64,000 nt of DNA, taken from contig NC_020291.1 of the NCBI RefSeq assembly GCF_000340885.1, positions 62,001-126,000 of the forward strand. Reading direction: 5' to 3'. The stretch comes from Clostridium saccharoperbutylacetonicum N1-4(HMT). Its GTDB lineage: Bacteria > Bacillota > Clostridia > Clostridiales > Clostridiaceae. The number at the start of each line of letters is the position of its first letter. Within the stretch, counting starts at the first letter, position 1. The position numbers and the translations under genes are program-made. Below, piece by piece: positions 42,800-53,265 of this stretch. The notes beneath the pieces were generated by a model. That model was not told the DNA's origin and did not search any database. It was given only the letters and a program-made list of their open reading frames with translations.

Positions 42800-42934
42800 A
42801 TGAAAAATTCCATTAATAAAGTAATTGTTACAATTGCAGCTAATATTTGTACAAAAATGGCATTATCAACTTCAGCATCAGCTTGCTCTATAAGTACATT
42901 CCAACCAGAAGAACCAAAGTGTTTAAGAAAATAG
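42800..42934 (+). CDS. agrD: AgrD-like autoinducing peptide precursor (44 aa)
   Basis: Short gene directly after agrB. An amphipathic N-terminal leader (KNSINKVIVTIAANICTKMA) is followed by the peptide region SASACSISTF and an acidic C-terminal tail QPEEPKCLRK resembling the EVPKEL-type tail of staphylococcal AgrD. Cys29 is the expected ring-forming residue; the thiolactone would be CSIST or CSISTF, depending on the AgrB cut. An additional cysteine (Cys41) in the tail is unusual. AAGGGGTGA is the ribosome site. Confidence 0.9.
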   Translation: MKNSINKVIVTIAANICTKMALSTSASACSISTFQPEEPKCLRK

Positions 42935-42962
42935 TAAGTAATAAAATTTAGTTGGAACAATG

Positions 42963-43010
42963 TTTAAAATAAAAATTGTTGATTTAATTATCAACAATTT
43001 TTATTTTAAA
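42963..43010 (+). terminator. Terminator after agrBD
   Basis: A perfect 21-bp inverted repeat (42963-42983 with 42990-43010) with a 6-nt loop and core AAAAATTGTTGAT ends in a T-rich right arm. It separates agrBD from the kinase gene. Confidence 0.88.
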
Positions 43011-43048
43011 TTTATGCATTTTTACCTATGATATTAGGGGGGAACAGT

Positions 43049-44908
43049 ATGAAAGCTTTTATAGATAAAGATGAAAATAATTTAGCTATAATGTTATCAA
43101 TTATTAAAATTGCAATAATAGCATTTATTAGCATAATCATATATATAAATTTGCCTAAGTATTGGGGTGATTTGAATATAAAAGATAATGGCCAATACAA
43201 TTTATATACTATGGGATTTCTTTTATGTATTACTGGACTGTGCTATTTTTTGTGGTTGATAATTAGCCGTAAAATGTTACAATCGTCAAATGTATTTAAG
43301 GTTTCATGGTTATTGGAAAATATTTTCTTTATAGCGATAATTTCTTTACCTATGTATTTATCTACGGTATATGAAAGCGAAAATAAATATTTATTTCTAT
43401 TATTAATAATATCATCTGTCATTCAATATGGTTCACGTTATGGAATTATAACATCACTTTTTTCTTCTATATTTATACTGGGGACAGATTTATTATATGC
43501 TCCGATAAAAGATGGAATAAATTTATACTTGCAAAAGGATTTAACCATGGTGGGAGTATTTATTTTTGTTGCGTGGATTCTTGGATATTATGTTGATATG
43601 GAAGTATCAAATAATAAAAAAAAGGATAGAACGCTTGAAATATTAAGTTCAGAATTGAAGGAAAAAAATAAGGAAAGACTAGACATAGAATCATTATTAC
43701 TGAAAAATAAAACTTGTTATGATATGTTATTTGAAAATTCCTCGAATGCTATCATTGTGCATGAAAATGGAGTAATTATATATGCAAATGAAAGTTCAGC
43801 CAAGTTATTAGGATATGAAAATCCGATTGAATTAAATGGTAAGGATTTTTATAAACACTATCCTCAAAATATAAAATTAAATGTTGAGGAAAGGTATTTA
43901 AATATCATAAGCAATGAAGATTTAAAAGTTATGGAAGAAGAAAACATACTCAATTGCAATGGTGGTCTTATACCAGTGAGAAATACTTCAGCTTTCTTTA
44001 CATACAAAGGAAAATCTTCAATACTAACACTTTTACTAGATATAACTTCAGAAAAAAAATTGGAAACCTTAGAAGAGGATGTGGAAAAAAGTTTAAAATT
44101 ACTTAATGAAACTAGAGAATTTAACAACCTCATAACCGATTTTTTTACTAACATGTCTCACGAACTTAAAACACCTGTTAATGTTATTTTTGCTGCAATT
44201 CAAACTATATATGTGTACTTAGATGATTGTAAATTAGATAATATAGATAAATGTAAATCTTATTTAAAAACAATGAAACAAAATTGTTTAAGAATGATTA
44301 AGTTAATAAATAATCTTTTAGATATAACAAAATTAGATTCAGGATTTATTAAAATTAATAAAAGAAATGGCAATATTGTAAGCGTTATTGAAGATATTGT
44401 TCAATCAATAGCGTCATATGTAAAAAGTAAGGATATAGAACTTATATTTGATACTGATACGGAAGAAAAAATTATGGGGTTTGATCATGATATGATGGAA
44501 CGGATATTATTGAATTTAATATCGAATGCCCTTAAATATAGTAATCCTAATGGACATATATATGTTAGTTTGGTAGATGAACAATCAAGTCTTGTTATAA
44601 AAGTTAAAGATGAAGGTAAAGGAATTCCACCGAATAAGCTTGATGTTATATTTGAACGATTTGGACAAGTTAATAATTCACTATCTAGGCAATGTGAAGG
44701 AACTGGGATAGGATTATATCTTGTGAAATCATTCATTGAGATCCATGGTGGGAAAATAACTGTTACAAGTACTGAAGGAGAAGGTAGTGAATTTATTATA
44801 GTATTGCCAGCAAAATTAGTTGAAAATGAAAGCTATGAAGATAAGGCTTTTTTTGAGACTCACGTGGAGAGAATAGAAATAGAATTTTCTGATATATATT
44901 CAATATAG
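43049..44908 (+). CDS. Membrane-bound PAS histidine kinase
   Basis: 619 residues. About six membrane helices (residues 10-185) form the input, then a coiled linker, a PAS domain (about 225-340, CYDMLFENSSNAIIVHENGVIIYANESSAKLLG), the HisKA dimerisation domain with H371 in MSHELKTPVNVI, and an HATPase domain with N-box LNLISNALKYS and DEGKGIPP. It is not an AgrC-class (HPK10) kinase. The ATG at 43049 follows GGGGGGAA. No response regulator is adjacent; the nearest is the receiver at 40.0 kb. Confidence 0.9.
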   Translation: MKAFIDKDENNLAIMLSIIKIAIIAFISIIIYINLPKYWGDLNIKDNGQYNLYTMGFLLCITGLCYFLWLIISRKMLQSSNVFKVSWLLENIFFIAIISLPMYLSTVYESENKYLFLLLIISSVIQYGSRYGIITSLFSSIFILGTDLLYAPIKDGINLYLQKDLTMVGVFIFVAWILGYYVDMEVSNNKKKDRTLEILSSELKEKNKERLDIESLLLKNKTCYDMLFENSSNAIIVHENGVIIYANESSAKLLGYENPIELNGKDFYKHYPQNIKLNVEERYLNIISNEDLKVMEEENILNCNGGLIPVRNTSAFFTYKGKSSILTLLLDITSEKKLETLEEDVEKSLKLLNETREFNNLITDFFTNMSHELKTPVNVIFAAIQTIYVYLDDCKLDNIDKCKSYLKTMKQNCLRMIKLINNLLDITKLDSGFIKINKRNGNIVSVIEDIVQSIASYVKSKDIELIFDTDTEEKIMGFDHDMMERILLNLISNALKYSNPNGHIYVSLVDEQSSLVIKVKDEGKGIPPNKLDVIFERFGQVNNSLSRQCEGTGIGLYLVKSFIEIHGGKITVTSTEGEGSEFIIVLPAKLVENESYEDKAFFETHVERIEIEFSDIYSI

Positions 44909-44995
44909 ACATAATAAGAGCTTCAAAAAAATATAAGATAGATAAAAATAAAACTTTTGGGCAGAGCACTTTTAAGTTATGTAATAATAGAAATA

Positions 44996-45045
44996 ACAGC
45001 TGATATTTCTATTCACGTTATTGATAGTGAATAAATATCAGCTGT
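44996..45045. terminator. Hairpin downstream of the PAS kinase
   Basis: ACAGCTGATATT (44996-45007) pairs with AATATCAGCTGT (45034-45045), and ATTCAC/GTGAAT continues inside. Probably terminates the kinase gene. Confidence 0.75.
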
Positions 45046-45063
45046 GCAAAAACTTAATCATTT

Positions 45064-45110
45064 ATTTGAATACTAACTAAAATTCATATATTTCTAGTTA
45101 GTATTCAAAT
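45064..45110. terminator. Second hairpin, downstream of asnS
   Basis: ATTTGAATACTAACTA (45064-45079) and its perfect 16-nt complement (45095-45110). Read on -, it lies about 40 bp past the asnS stop. Confidence 0.75.
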
Positions 45111-45151
45111 ATTAAAATTAAATAAATAAGTCATTTTTAATCTAAATAATA

Positions 45152-46546
45152 TTAAAATTCTGATGTCCCTGGAGTTCTTGGAAATGGTATTACGTCTCTA
45201 ATGTTTGTCATACCTGTTATATACATAATTAATCTTTCAAAACCTAAACCAAAACCTGCATGTTTAGTTTCTCCATATTTTCTTAATTCTAAATACCACC
45301 AGTAATCTTCTTCTTTAAGACCTAATTCACTCATTCTATCTTTTAAGACATCTAATCTTTCTTCTCTTTGGCTACCACCTATAATTTCACCAATTCCTGG
45401 TACTAAAAGGTCTGTAGCGGCAACTGTTTTTCCATCTTCATTAAGTCTCATATAGAAGGCCTTAATGTCTTTAGGATAATCTGTTACAAAAAGAGGTTTC
45501 TTAAAATGTTCTTCTGTAAGATATCTTTCATGTTCAGTTTGTAAATCAATACCCCAAGATACAGGATAGCTAAATTCTTTTCCGCATTTTTCTAGAATTT
45601 CAACAGCTTCAGTATATGTTACTCTGGCAAAATCTGATGAAACTACGTGATTTAATCTTTCTAACAACTCTTTATCAACAAATTGATTAAAGAATTGTAA
45701 TTCTTCAGGACATTCATCCATAACATATTTAATTACATATTTAAGCATATTTTCAGCTAGTTCCATATCATCTTGTAGATCTGCAAAAGCTATTTCAGGT
45801 TCGATCATCCAAAATTCAGCAGCATGTCTTGTAGTATTAGAATTTTCAGCTCTGAATGTTGGTCCAAAGGTATATATATTTCTAAAAGCTAAGGCAAAGC
45901 ATTCTGCATTTAATTGCCCTGATACTGTAAGATTAGTTTCTTTACCAAAGAAATCTTTTGTAAAGTCTACAGTTCCATTATCATTTAATTCTGGAGTTTT
46001 AGGATCAAGAGTAGTTACTCTAAACATTTCTCCAGCACCTTCACAGTCACTACCAGTTATTATTGGTGTATGTGTATATACGAAATTTTGATCTTGAAAG
46101 AACTTGTGTATTGCATAAGCTGCAACGGAACGTACTCTGAAAGTTGCTGAAAATGCATTACTTCTAGGTCTTAAATGAGCTATTGTTCTCAAATATTCAA
46201 AAGTATGTCTTTTCTTTTGAAGAGGATAATCTGAATTTGACATTCCTTCAATAACAATTTCTTGTGCTTGAATTTCAAAAGGCTGTTTAGCATCAGGTGT
46301 AGCAACTAATGTACCAACAACTGTAATTGAAGAACTTATAGGTAATTTTGATATTTCTTTAAAATTGTTTAATTTATCATCAAAAACTATTTGGATAGTT
46401 TTAAAGAAAGAACCATCATTAACTTCTATAAATCCAAATGCATTAGAAGCTCTTAAAGTTCTTATCCATCCGGATATAGTTACTTGTTGTGATAAAAAAT
46501 CATTAGTATTTCTATAAATACTTTTAATTAGTGTTGATTTTGCCAT
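45152..46546 (-). CDS. asnS: Asparaginyl-tRNA synthetase
   Basis: Class IIb synthetase charging tRNA-Asn; 464 residues. An OB-fold anticodon-binding domain opens the protein ([25 protein letters not shown]), motif 2 is [22 protein letters not shown], and motif 3 is [13 protein letters not shown]. Substrate residues favour Asn over Asp (MEL and FAD patches of AsnRS). AAATGGAGGT precedes the ATG. No T-box is seen upstream, unlike metG and tyrS. Confidence 0.97.
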   Translation of the reverse strand: MAKSTLIKSIYRNTNDFLSQQVTISGWIRTLRASNAFGFIEVNDGSFFKTIQIVFDDKLNNFKEISKLPISSSITVVGTLVATPDAKQPFEIQAQEIVIEGMSNSDYPLQKKRHTFEYLRTIAHLRPRSNAFSATFRVRSVAAYAIHKFFQDQNFVYTHTPIITGSDCEGAGEMFRVTTLDPKTPELNDNGTVDFTKDFFGKETNLTVSGQLNAECFALAFRNIYTFGPTFRAENSNTTRHAAEFWMIEPEIAFADLQDDMELAENMLKYVIKYVMDECPEELQFFNQFVDKELLERLNHVVSSDFARVTYTEAVEILEKCGKEFSYPVSWGIDLQTEHERYLTEEHFKKPLFVTDYPKDIKAFYMRLNEDGKTVAATDLLVPGIGEIIGGSQREERLDVLKDRMSELGLKEEDYWWYLELRKYGETKHAGFGLGFERLIMYITGMTNIRDVIPFPRTPGTSEF

Positions 46547-46636
46547 ATTACATGACCTCCATTTATATAATTAACTTTGAGATTAAAATAAATGTTATAT
46601 TAATAAATATTTTCATTAAGCTAAAATACTATTAAA

Positions 46637-46657
46637 TAGCCTATTGTGTATAGGCTA
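46637..46657. terminator. Small hairpin between phosphoesterase and asnS
   Basis: TAGCCTAT (46637-46644) pairs with ATAGGCTA (46650-46657), 5-nt loop. On - it follows the phosphoesterase gene; the T-run is short. Confidence 0.5.
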
Positions 46658-46714
46658 AATAGATTTTACAATAATTTCTTAATGAATGCAACTTGTAGGA
46701 TATTCTATGCTTGT

Positions 46715-47413
46715 CTATTCTACTCCAGTTTCAAAACTGTGTATTAATTCATTAGGGAAATTTAACATAGTTACATCTTTAACTGTTCTTTTGTATGCAT
46801 AGGGAACTTCTTTAATTTGTGCTTTTATTCCACTTTCCTTTGTTATATCTAGTATGCAGTAGGTGCTGTTTGGACGTCCAATTTTAGGTTTTCCTATACT
46901 ACCGCAATTTACATATAGTTTATCACCAAATTCTTTTATTCCAGGTATATGGGTATGAGCACAAACTAAAACATCTTCAGTAATAGTATTCATGATTTCA
47001 TTAGTATTATCCCCATCTTCTAAAAGATATTCATTTATTGCATTTGGGCTTCCGTGAACAAACAGAATATTTTTACCTTCAATATTTAATGTCAATTTTA
47101 AAGGTGAATTTTCAAGAAATATTCTGTTTTCTTCACGCAATTCATTAACAGTCCAAGGAAGAGAAAAGGCATTAATAGGGGTTTCTCTAATATAGGAATA
47201 TTTATTGTCAACAACGGAACTATCATAATTACCTTTGATACAAAGGATGTGTCGGCGTCTAATCATTGAAATAACTTCATTAGGGTGCGGACCATAACCA
47301 ACTAAGTCTCCCAAGCAAATTATTGTATCAACCTTTTCGTCATCAATGTTTTCTAAAATGTTAATGAGAGCATATATATTAGCATGAATATCGGAAATCA
47401 CTGCTATTTTCAT
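46715..47413 (-). CDS. Calcineurin-like metallophosphoesterase
   Basis: 232 residues with the dimetal site IAVISDIHANIYAL, ICLGDLVGYGPHPNEV, IKGNYD, LFVHGSP and VCAHTHIPG. This YfcE/MJ0936-like group hydrolyses phosphodiesters in vitro; the cellular substrate is open. GGAGGA precedes the ATG. It sits 45 bp after murC on the same strand and is probably co-transcribed. Confidence 0.9.
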   Translation of the reverse strand: MKIAVISDIHANIYALINILENIDDEKVDTIICLGDLVGYGPHPNEVISMIRRRHILCIKGNYDSSVVDNKYSYIRETPINAFSLPWTVNELREENRIFLENSPLKLTLNIEGKNILFVHGSPNAINEYLLEDGDNTNEIMNTITEDVLVCAHTHIPGIKEFGDKLYVNCGSIGKPKIGRPNSTYCILDITKESGIKAQIKEVPYAYKRTVKDVTMLNFPNELIHSFETGVE

Positions 47414-47458
47414 AAGTATTCCTCCAAAGTTATATAATAAAGTTATTATTTCTGAAAA

Positions 47459-48838
47459 TTATGATTCTAAATATTTTTCTCCCACAATAACTACATCACC
47501 AGCACCAACTGTTAATAATAAATCACCATCTGTAAGTTTAGATTTAACATAATTTAATGCTTCATCATGAGAATGAACATTTGTACATTTTATTCCTTTT
47601 TTTCTTAAGGCATCTCCAAGTTCATCTGATGATACTAACCCAGTATTTTTTTCACGGGCAGCATAAATATCCATTAGTATAAGTTCATCTACATCATTAA
47701 AGCATTCAGTAAATTCAGTGAATAAGGCTTTTGTCCTAGTATAAGTATGTGGCTGGAAAATACAGTATGTTTTATTATGATCAATTTGTTTTGCAGTACT
47801 TAAAGTTGCTTGAATTTCTGTAGGATGGTGAGCGTAATCATCTATTACAGTAACACCATTTAATTCACCTTTATATTCAAATCTTTTATGAGCACCTTTG
47901 CATTTGGATAATCCATCAATTATGCTATCAGCAGATATATCAAATATAAGAGAAACACAAGTCGAAGCAAGTGCATTTAATATGTTATGCTTACCTGGTA
48001 CATTTAAAGTAAGGGTAAATAAATTTTTATTTCCTTTATATACATCAAAAGTTGCACATCCATTTTTATTAAATGTTATATTTTTGGCAGTCACATCTGC
48101 ATTATCACTAAATCCATAGCTTATTGTATTGCAATTCGCTTTTGATAAAATTTCCTTTACTCTAAAATCATCTATGCAGCCTACAAGATAACCATCATTT
48201 GGAATTAGCTTAGAAAATTTTAAGAATGTATCAGCAATTTCATCAATATCTTTATAACAATCTAAGTGATCTGCATCAATATTTAAAATTATTCCTACAT
48301 AAGGGAAGAATTTTAAAAATGAACGTTTATATTCACAAGCTTCAACTAAGAAATAGTCGCTCTTCCCAATTCTAAAGTTTCCTCCTATTGCATCTAATTC
48401 GCCTCCAACTAGAATTGTTGGATCTAAATCACCAGCAAGAGTAATATGAGAAAGCATAGATGTACAAGTAGTTTTGCCATGTGTACCTGTTATTGCAACA
48501 TTATATTTATGGCCCTTCATAATTTGACCTAAGAATTCAGCTCTATCCATTAATGTAATATTTTTTTCCTGCGCTTCTAGAAGCTCAAGATTATCAGAGG
48601 GGATTGCAGCAGTATATACTACTAAATCTGCATCTTTAATATTTTCTCTTTTGTGGCCTATGTAAACTTCAGCACCTAAAGTTTTTAGCTTATCAAGTAT
48701 TGGTGAATCCTTGAAATCTGAACCAGATACTTTAAAACCGTTATTTAGTAGTACAGCAGCAAGTCCGCTCATACTGATTCCACCGATACCAATGAAATGA
48801 ATTTTTTTGTTTTTATCTTTTATAAAATTGAAAGACAA
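47459..48838 (-). CDS. murC: UDP-N-acetylmuramate-L-alanine ligase
   Basis: Adds L-alanine to UDP-MurNAc, the first amino acid of the peptidoglycan stem peptide. Rossmann start [20 protein letters not shown] loop [23 protein letters not shown] and the C-terminal [20 protein letters not shown] start at 48838 after AAAGGAGTTGG gives 459 residues, the family norm; the upstream ATG at 48910 would add 24 non-homologous residues and lacks a ribosome site. Confidence 0.95.
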   Translation of the reverse strand: MSFNFIKDKNKKIHFIGIGGISMSGLAAVLLNNGFKVSGSDFKDSPILDKLKTLGAEVYIGHKRENIKDADLVVYTAAIPSDNLELLEAQEKNITLMDRAEFLGQIMKGHKYNVAITGTHGKTTCTSMLSHITLAGDLDPTILVGGELDAIGGNFRIGKSDYFLVEACEYKRSFLKFFPYVGIILNIDADHLDCYKDIDEIADTFLKFSKLIPNDGYLVGCIDDFRVKEILSKANCNTISYGFSDNADVTAKNITFNKNGCATFDVYKGNKNLFTLTLNVPGKHNILNALASTCVSLIFDISADSIIDGLSKCKGAHKRFEYKGELNGVTVIDDYAHHPTEIQATLSTAKQIDHNKTYCIFQPHTYTRTKALFTEFTECFNDVDELILMDIYAAREKNTGLVSSDELGDALRKKGIKCTNVHSHDEALNYVKSKLTDGDLLLTVGAGDVVIVGEKYLES

Positions 48839-49129
48839 ATTACCAACTCCTTTTTTTAGATTTATGAAAATAAATTTTGTGTATAGTTCAAAATTTAGTT
48901 TAAAAATCATTAGTTTTATACATTAACTATAATTATATACATTTTTCTAAAAATCAACCATAGAAAAAAATAAATACATAACATTTTATGCATATTAAAT
49001 AGAATTGTGAACAAGTTATAATATATAGATAAACTTTATAGGCAAATATTATTGCTATTAATTTAAATATAGCATAAAATATGAATATTAAAGCGATTTA
49101 ATATCAAAAAAATTCGTGTAGGTGATTTT

Positions 49130-49945
49130 ATGGAGAAGTTTACAAGGAATAAAAGGGTAGTTGTTATTACAAAGATATTATTAGAAAATCCTAATAAAAT
49201 ATTAGGATTAAACAAATTTTCAGAGCTATTGAATGCAGCTAAATCTACAATAAGTGAAGATATAGTTGTTGTTCGTGAAGTATTGGAAAGACTTGAAATG
49301 GGTAAAGTTGAAACAATAGCTGGTGTGGCTGGAGGAATAAAATATATACCTCAAAGTGGTGAAGATGAAAATAAGACTTTTGCACTAGAATTATGCAAAC
49401 AATTAAGTGATGATGGGAGAGTTATACCAGGGAATATAATATATATGACAGATTTAATGTATAATCCTAGCATAATAAGTAAAGCGGGAGTAATGCTTTC
49501 ATCATGTTTCCAAGGAAAAGATGTTAACTATGTAATAACTGTTGAAACTAAAGGGATTCCACTAGCTTATGAAGTGGCTAGAAATTTAGGAGTACAATTA
49601 GTTATTGCAAGAAGAGATAGTCAAGTAACAGAAGGACCAACAGTTACTATAAATTATGTATCAGGTAGTAATGGAAGATTGCAACAGATGTCTTTATCAA
49701 AGAAATCAATGAAACCAGCAAGTAAATGTATTTTTATTGATGATTTTATGAAGGGTGGAGGAACTGCAATTGGAATCAAGGACTTATTAAAAGAATTTGA
49801 CAGTGAATTAGTAGGAATAGGTGTTTTGGTTGACAATAAGCAAATTGATAAAATTTTAGACGATGAATATGTGTCTGTTGTGGAACTAAAAGCAGTTGAT
49901 AAATCAACAATTATAGGAATACAGCCTTCAAAGACATTTTCTTAA
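49130..49945 (+). CDS. purR: Purine operon repressor PurR
   Basis: Gram-positive PurR: N-terminal winged helix (RNKRVVVITKILLENPNKILGLNKF) plus a PRTase-like effector domain with the PRPP loop CIFIDDFMKGGGTA near residue 201. It represses purine genes when PRPP is low. 271 residues, as in Bacillus. It opens the conserved purR-spoVG-glmU-prs cluster; yabJ, found between purR and spoVG in Bacillus, is missing. The ribosome site (TAGGTGA) is modest. Confidence 0.95.
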   Translation: MEKFTRNKRVVVITKILLENPNKILGLNKFSELLNAAKSTISEDIVVVREVLERLEMGKVETIAGVAGGIKYIPQSGEDENKTFALELCKQLSDDGRVIPGNIIYMTDLMYNPSIISKAGVMLSSCFQGKDVNYVITVETKGIPLAYEVARNLGVQLVIARRDSQVTEGPTVTINYVSGSNGRLQQMSLSKKSMKPASKCIFIDDFMKGGGTAIGIKDLLKEFDSELVGIGVLVDNKQIDKILDDEYVSVVELKAVDKSTIIGIQPSKTFS

Positions 49946-50144
49946 TCAGAAATTTTGAATTGAAATTGATTAGAATTAAATTCTTTTTAAAAATAATTAA
50001 TATAATTTAGTCACTTTTGATGATTTGAGTTCTAATATATATGTGGATGTTATAAATATAAAATAGGACAACCCTTTTGAAAAAGTACACTATATGTAAA
50101 TCTACATAAAAAAATAAATTTTATCAGGATTTATCAAATATAAA

Positions 50145-50174
50145 AAAGGAATTTAGAAATTTGTGGAGAAATAT
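50145..50174 (+). promoter_or_regulatory. Sigma-H-like promoter of spoVG
   Basis: AAAGGAATT (50145-50153) fits the sigma-H -35 (RnAGGAwww); 12 bp on, GAGAAATAT (50166-50174) fits the -10 (RnnGAATww) with one mismatch. spoVG is the classic sigma-H target in Bacillus. Confidence 0.6.
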
Positions 50175-50220
50175 ATAGTAAATATTAAATTTTTTAAGCA
50201 ACTGGGAGGGGTGGAGTAAA

Positions 50221-50496
50221 ATGCAAATAACAGACGTTAGAATTAGAAAAATTACATCAGAAGGTAAAATGAAAGGAATAGTTTCTGTAACATTTGATAA
50301 TGAGTTTGTAATTCATGATATTAAGGTTATAGAAGGACAAATGGGTTTATTTATTGCTATGCCTAGTAGGAAAACGCCAGATGGAGAATTTAAGGATATA
50401 GCTCACCCAATTAATACAGAAGCAAGGGAAAGAATTCAAACTGCAATTTTAGAAGCTTATGAAAAAGCTGTTTCAGAAGAAGTTGTAGAGGGGTAA
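50221..50496 (+). CDS. spoVG: Septation/regulatory protein SpoVG
   Basis: Small nucleic-acid-binding regulator of 91 residues. It starts [11 protein letters not shown]; the conserved body is [21 protein letters not shown] and [24 protein letters not shown]. It affects asymmetric septation and cell-surface gene expression. GGGAGGGGTGG precedes the ATG. The gene is single, with its own terminator. Confidence 0.96.
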   Translation: MQITDVRIRKITSEGKMKGIVSVTFDNEFVIHDIKVIEGQMGLFIAMPSRKTPDGEFKDIAHPINTEARERIQTAILEAYEKAVSEEVVEG

Positions 50497-50507
50497 TGGG
50501 TTTTTGA

Positions 50508-50545
50508 GAACAAAAGGAAGTTTTTATAACTTCCTTTTGTTCTTG
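50508..50545 (+). terminator. Terminator after spoVG
   Basis: GAACAAAAGGAAGTT (50508-50522) and its perfect complement (50528-50542), 5-nt loop. Confidence 0.88.
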
Positions 50546-50734
50546 TAAGATTTAAATATAAAATGAAATATTAAACTTTGTAATGGCTTGAATTATATAT
50601 ATGATTCAAATATAATTAATTTGGTATAATTAAATAATTATATAAATTTAAAAAAATAGTTTTAAGATAAAATAATAAGTTAAGTATGGTAGTTTGATTT
50701 GTTATTTTAAATTATAAATGAGGTGTGATATATA

Positions 50735-52105
50735 ATGTATAAATGTGCACTAGTTTTAGCTGCTGGTCAAGGTAAAAGGATAAAATCAGATTTACCTAAG
50801 GTATTACATAAAGTATGTGGTAAGGAAATGCTAAAACATGTTATAGATTCAATAAGAAGTGCTGATATTGATGATATAGATGTAATTATAGGAAAAGGTG
50901 CTGACCTTGTTAAAGAAAGAATAGAGGATAAGAAGGTATCGTATTCATTACAAGCTGAACAATTGGGGACTGGGCATGCGGTTAAGTGTGCTCTAGAATT
51001 TTTGAAAGGAAAAAAAGGGGTAGTAGGAATTTTTGCAGGTGATACTCCTTTAATAAAGCAATCAACAATTGAAAAATTGTTTAATGAACATATTGAAAAT
51101 CAAAATTCAGCTACAATATTAAGTGCGATTGTTGATGATCCAACTGGATATGGCAGAATTGTAAGAGGAAAAAGTAATGAAGTATTAAAAATTGTTGAGC
51201 ATAAAGATTGTAATGAAGAAGAACTAAAAATCAATGAAATGAATTCAGCTATATATTGTTTTGATATTGAGTTATTAGTGGATGCTTTGGGAAAAATAAA
51301 TAATAATAATAATCAAGGAGAGTACTATCTTACTGATGTTATAGAAATATTAAAATCTAATAATAAAAAAGTTGGTGCTGTTATAACTGATTTTGAAGAA
51401 ACTATAGGAGTGAATTCTAGAGTTCAGTTAGCACAAGCAGAAGAAATTCTTAGAAATAGAATAAATCTTATGCATATGGAAAATGGTGTTACCTTAATAG
51501 ATCCTAAAACAACATATATAGAAAGTGATGTTGAAATAGGAAAGGATACAATAATTTATCCGAATAATATATTAGAAGGCAATACTAAGATAGGAAGTAA
51601 TTGTTTAATTTATCAAAATTCAAGAATTGTTAATAGTGTAATTGGAGAAGAAGTAGATATTCAAGCTTCAGTTATATTAGACAGTAATATTGGAGATAAT
51701 ACAACAGTTGGACCTTTTGCATATATAAGACCTGAAACTACAATAGGTAAACATGCTAGAATTGGAGATTTCGTAGAAATAAAGAAATCAACTATAGGTG
51801 ATGGCACTAAAGTTTCACATTTAACTTATATAGGAGATGCAGAAGTTGGAGCTGAATGTAATTTCGGGTGCGGGACAGTAGTTGTAAATTATGATGGTAA
51901 AAACAAAAATAAGACAATTATAGGAGATCATAGCTTTGTAGGTTGTAATGCTAATTTAGTGTCACCTGTTACAATACACGATAATACTTATATTGCAGCA
52001 GGATCAACTATTACTTCTGAAGTTAAGGAAGGTGAACTTGCAGTTGCTAGAGCTAAACAAAGAAATATTAGTGGATGGGTAGAAAAAAAAGGACTAAAAA
52101 AGTAA
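50735..52105 (+). CDS. glmU: Bifunctional GlcN-1-P acetyltransferase / GlcNAc-1-P uridylyltransferase
   Basis: Makes UDP-GlcNAc for peptidoglycan. Residues 1-230 form the uridylyltransferase ([41 protein letters not shown]); from about 250 a left-handed beta helix of hexapeptide repeats forms the acetyltransferase ([41 protein letters not shown]). 456 residues, standard. Prs, supplying PRPP, follows 49 bp later. The ribosome site AATGAGGTG is modest. Confidence 0.97.
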   Translation: MYKCALVLAAGQGKRIKSDLPKVLHKVCGKEMLKHVIDSIRSADIDDIDVIIGKGADLVKERIEDKKVSYSLQAEQLGTGHAVKCALEFLKGKKGVVGIFAGDTPLIKQSTIEKLFNEHIENQNSATILSAIVDDPTGYGRIVRGKSNEVLKIVEHKDCNEEELKINEMNSAIYCFDIELLVDALGKINNNNNQGEYYLTDVIEILKSNNKKVGAVITDFEETIGVNSRVQLAQAEEILRNRINLMHMENGVTLIDPKTTYIESDVEIGKDTIIYPNNILEGNTKIGSNCLIYQNSRIVNSVIGEEVDIQASVILDSNIGDNTTVGPFAYIRPETTIGKHARIGDFVEIKKSTIGDGTKVSHLTYIGDAEVGAECNFGCGTVVVNYDGKNKNKTIIGDHSFVGCNANLVSPVTIHDNTYIAAGSTITSEVKEGELAVARAKQRNISGWVEKKGLKK

Positions 52106-52154
52106 AAGCCTAATTTTTATAACTAGCTAAAATTTTAAGGAGGTCTTCTTAATT

Positions 52155-53120
52155 ATGATAACACATGGTAGAAATATAAAAATATTCACTGGAAATTCGC
52201 ATTGTAGGCTTGCACAAGATATAGCTGATATTTTAAAAATTCCAGTAGGACAGTCTAGGGTTTCAACTTTTAGTGATGGAGAAATATCTGTTGATATAAA
52301 TGAAACTGTTAGAGGAAATGATGTGTTCATAGTTCAGTCAACTTCATCTCCTGTTAACAATAACTTGATGGAATTGTTAATTATGATTGATGCATTTAAG
52401 AGAGCATCAGCAGGGAGAATAACAGCAGTTATTCCATACTATGGGTATGCAAGACAGGATAGAAAAGTTAAGGCTAGAGATCCCATAACAGCAAAGTTAG
52501 TTGCAGATTTATTGACAGCAGCTGGTGCAAATAGAGTTCTAACTATGGATTTACATGCGCCTCAGATTCAAGGGTATTTTAATATTCCAGTTGATCATTT
52601 ACTTGGAGCTCCAATATTGGCTCAACACTTTATATCTAAAGGATTAATTGATAGGGAAGATCTTGTAGTTGTTTCGCCAGATTTAGGAAGTGTGACTAGG
52701 GCTAGAAAGTTTGCGGATAATTTACATGCGCCAATAGCTATTATAGATAAAAGAAGGCCGAAAGCTAATGTTTGTGAAATAATGAATATTATAGGTGATA
52801 TTGAGGGTAGAACATGCATATTGATTGATGATATGATAGATACTGCTGGAACTATTACTAATGCAGCAAATGCACTTAAAAATTTAGGGGCAAAGAATAT
52901 TTATGCATGTTGTACTCATGGCGTGTTATCAGGACCAGCAATGGATAGGATAAATAATTCATCAATTGAAGAATTGGTAATGTTAAATACAATTCCATTG
53001 AATGAGGAAAATGATAACCATAAAATAAGATCAATTTCTGTTGCACCTTTATTTGCAGAAGCAATAAAAAGGATTTATGATGATGAACCAATAAGTAAAT
53101 TATTTGAGTATGAACAATAG
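52155..53120 (+). CDS. prs: Ribose-phosphate pyrophosphokinase
   Basis: Forms PRPP from ribose-5-phosphate and ATP for nucleotide, His and Trp synthesis. 321 residues, class I. Seen: [44 protein letters not shown], and the PRPP loop [13 protein letters not shown] near residue 223. AAGGAGGTC precedes the ATG. Grouped with glmU as in most Firmicutes. Confidence 0.97.
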   Translation: MITHGRNIKIFTGNSHCRLAQDIADILKIPVGQSRVSTFSDGEISVDINETVRGNDVFIVQSTSSPVNNNLMELLIMIDAFKRASAGRITAVIPYYGYARQDRKVKARDPITAKLVADLLTAAGANRVLTMDLHAPQIQGYFNIPVDHLLGAPILAQHFISKGLIDREDLVVVSPDLGSVTRARKFADNLHAPIAIIDKRRPKANVCEIMNIIGDIEGRTCILIDDMIDTAGTITNAANALKNLGAKNIYACCTHGVLSGPAMDRINNSSIEELVMLNTIPLNEENDNHKIRSISVAPLFAEAIKRIYDDEPISKLFEYEQ

Positions 53121-53173
53121 AAAGCTTTTCTTAAAATACTTCTAAAAATTAGTTTGAATAAGTGAGAATGTGT

Positions 53174-53198
53174 ATTTGTCCTATATATTAGGACAAAT
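53174..53198 (+). terminator. Terminator after prs
   Basis: ATTTGTCCTA (53174-53183) and TAGGACAAAT (53189-53198), perfect 10-bp stem with a 5-nt loop; the tail is A/T-mixed. Confidence 0.7.
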
Positions 53199-53265
53199 AT
53201 ATATTCTATTTTTTATATATGTTATATATAGTGGTAAATAAAAGTTTAGTTAAGGAGGGAAATTT

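Noticed and set aside
42963..43010. Long perfect inverted repeat read as an insertion-sequence end
   Set aside because: The 21-bp A/T-rich stem with 6-nt loop directly after agrD is explained by termination; no transposase or target duplication is nearby.
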